A stretch of DNA of 5,174 nucleotides from Rugosibacter sp. Its GTDB lineage: Bacteria > Pseudomonadota > Gammaproteobacteria > Burkholderiales > Rhodocyclaceae. This document shows positions 4,874 through 5,174 of this stretch, piece after piece. The DNA is taken from the NCBI GenBank assembly GCA_030652715.1, contig JAUSQB010000372.1, positions 1-5,174 of the forward strand, written 5' to 3'. The notes under the pieces are model-generated. The model was given only the letters and a program-made list of their open reading frames with translations, made no database searches and had not been told where the DNA came from. Both the position numbers and the translations under genes were made by a program. Each line of letters opens with the position of its first letter. The stretch's first letter is position 1.

Positions 4874-4943
4874 GTCAGGCACGGCCTGACTGCGCCGATA
4901 AGACTATTGTCGGCCAGTGCCGCCGGTTTTTCGGCTTAAACCG
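4874..4943. repeat. Three consecutive stem-loops in the gap
   Basis: GTCAGGC/GCCTGAC (4874-4880 with 4884-4890, perfect, loop ACG) is followed by GCCGATAA/TTGTCGGC (4894-4901 with 4907-4914, eight pairs with one wobble, loop GACTA). The third is CGGTTT/AAACCG (4924-4929 with 4938-4943). GATAAG recurs at 4863 and 4897. The stretch does not code for a recognisable protein. It may be part of a structured transcript or the 3' region of the LuxR-type gene. Confidence 0.4.
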
Positions 4944-4954
4944 CCGTCCCACTG

Positions 4955-5030
4955 TCCAGAAACAGCTTTGCCCGAAAGCGTCCAGAAATGGATTCAAAGG
5001 TTCAAACACTTCCTGCGGTCGGATTCAAAG
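4955..5030. repeat. Short direct repeats TCCAGAAA and GGATTCAAAG
   Basis: TCCAGAAA occurs at 4955-4962 and 4981-4988 (26 bases apart). GGATTCAAAG occurs at 4990-4999 and 5021-5030 (31 bases apart). The latter spacing is about three helical turns. No coding region explains them. They may be sequence remnants or binding sites. Confidence 0.35.
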
Positions 5031-5052
5031 ATACCGCTATGCATCAATTTTG

Positions 5053-5073
5053 CGGATGATACGTATCAATCCG
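5053..5073 (-). repeat. Palindrome after the LuxR-type gene
   Basis: TGATACGTATCA (5057-5068) is a perfect 12-base palindrome, flanked by CGGA (5053-5056) and TCCG (5070-5073), which extend the stem past a single bulged base. It starts four bases after the stop codon of the minus-strand regulator. No T-run follows on the minus strand, so it may be a weak transcript-end hairpin or a binding site. Confidence 0.35.
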
Positions 5074-5076
5074 GGA

Positions 5077-5174
5077 TCAACCCACATCGTCGGGAGAAAA
5101 CAGGCGCGAGGCAGCGCCTTTGCCGACGGCTTGGGCGCGATTGCTGACATTGAGCTTGCGCAGGATTTTCTGCA
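5077..5174 (-). CDS. LuxR/NarL-type transcriptional regulator, C-terminal tail only
   Basis: The minus-strand frame enters at the right edge and ends at a TGA (5079-5077). The 31 visible residues read QKILRKLNVSNRAQAV, then GKGAASRLFSPDDVG. The first part matches the end of the LuxR helix-turn-helix: the recognition helix runs into LRKLNVSNR and the closing helix follows. The body of the protein, including any receiver or ligand domain, lies outside the window, so the signal it senses cannot be told. It is on the same strand as, and upstream of, the secreted propeller gene, with a 439-base gap. Regulation of that gene is possible but unproven. Confidence 0.85.
   Translation of the reverse strand, partial: QKILRKLNVSNRAQAVGKGAASRLFSPDDVG

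Noticed and set aside
4917..5147. 76-codon plus-strand frame near the right edge
   Set aside because: Its 3' third is antisense to the LuxR-type tail and the rest covers hairpins and short repeats; no ribosome site or family is seen.

Overview
The window reads as a chromosomal accessory region of a GC-rich Gram-negative proteobacterium. A beta- or gammaproteobacterium is most likely, but no gene here fixes the taxon. The evidence is the GC-rich codon use, a Sec signal peptide ending in an Ala-x-Ala cleavage site, a LuxR/NarL-type regulator tail, and proteobacterial-looking Fic and PIN toxin modules.

Left part (1-1278): the minus strand carries a two-gene type II toxin-antitoxin operon, a small antitoxin (664-891) followed by a PIN-domain VapC-like ribonuclease (230-667), joined by a 4-base GTGA overlap. 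Just upstream, on the plus strand, lies the 3' stump of a Fic-family gene (about 967-1278). Only its C-terminal tail and winged-helix domain survive, and the Fic catalytic core is absent. The toxin-antitoxin promoter region abuts the break in that gene. Bases 1-98 hold the start of an unrecognised minus-strand reading frame that runs off the window.

Middle (1279-3053): a 383-base gap holds two strong hairpins, an 11-base direct repeat and an AT-rich promoter region with four copies of the hexamer ATGTCG arranged as two inverted repeats. It is followed by an intact 463-residue Fic protein with an N-terminal winged helix, a class II inhibitory helix and a variant Fic motif (HAFEDVNKR). A self-repressing Fic protein that binds the ATGTCG sites is an attractive inference.

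Right part (3054-5174): a secreted beta-propeller protein of the choice-of-anchor I type (3177-4637) lies on the minus strand, convergent with the Fic gene. A clear intrinsic terminator (3079-3112) serves its 3' end. Its 439-base upstream gap contains a second hairpin with a T-rich tail on the same strand, several palindromes, and short direct repeats. The C-terminal tail of a LuxR-family regulator, also on the minus strand, ends at 5077 and continues beyond the window.

The genes do not form one pathway. The left and middle parts look like a small cluster of toxin-type modules (PIN toxin-antitoxin, a decayed Fic gene, an intact Fic gene). The right part is a separate unit of regulator plus secreted propeller. 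No tRNA, rRNA, CRISPR array or complete insertion sequence was recognised.
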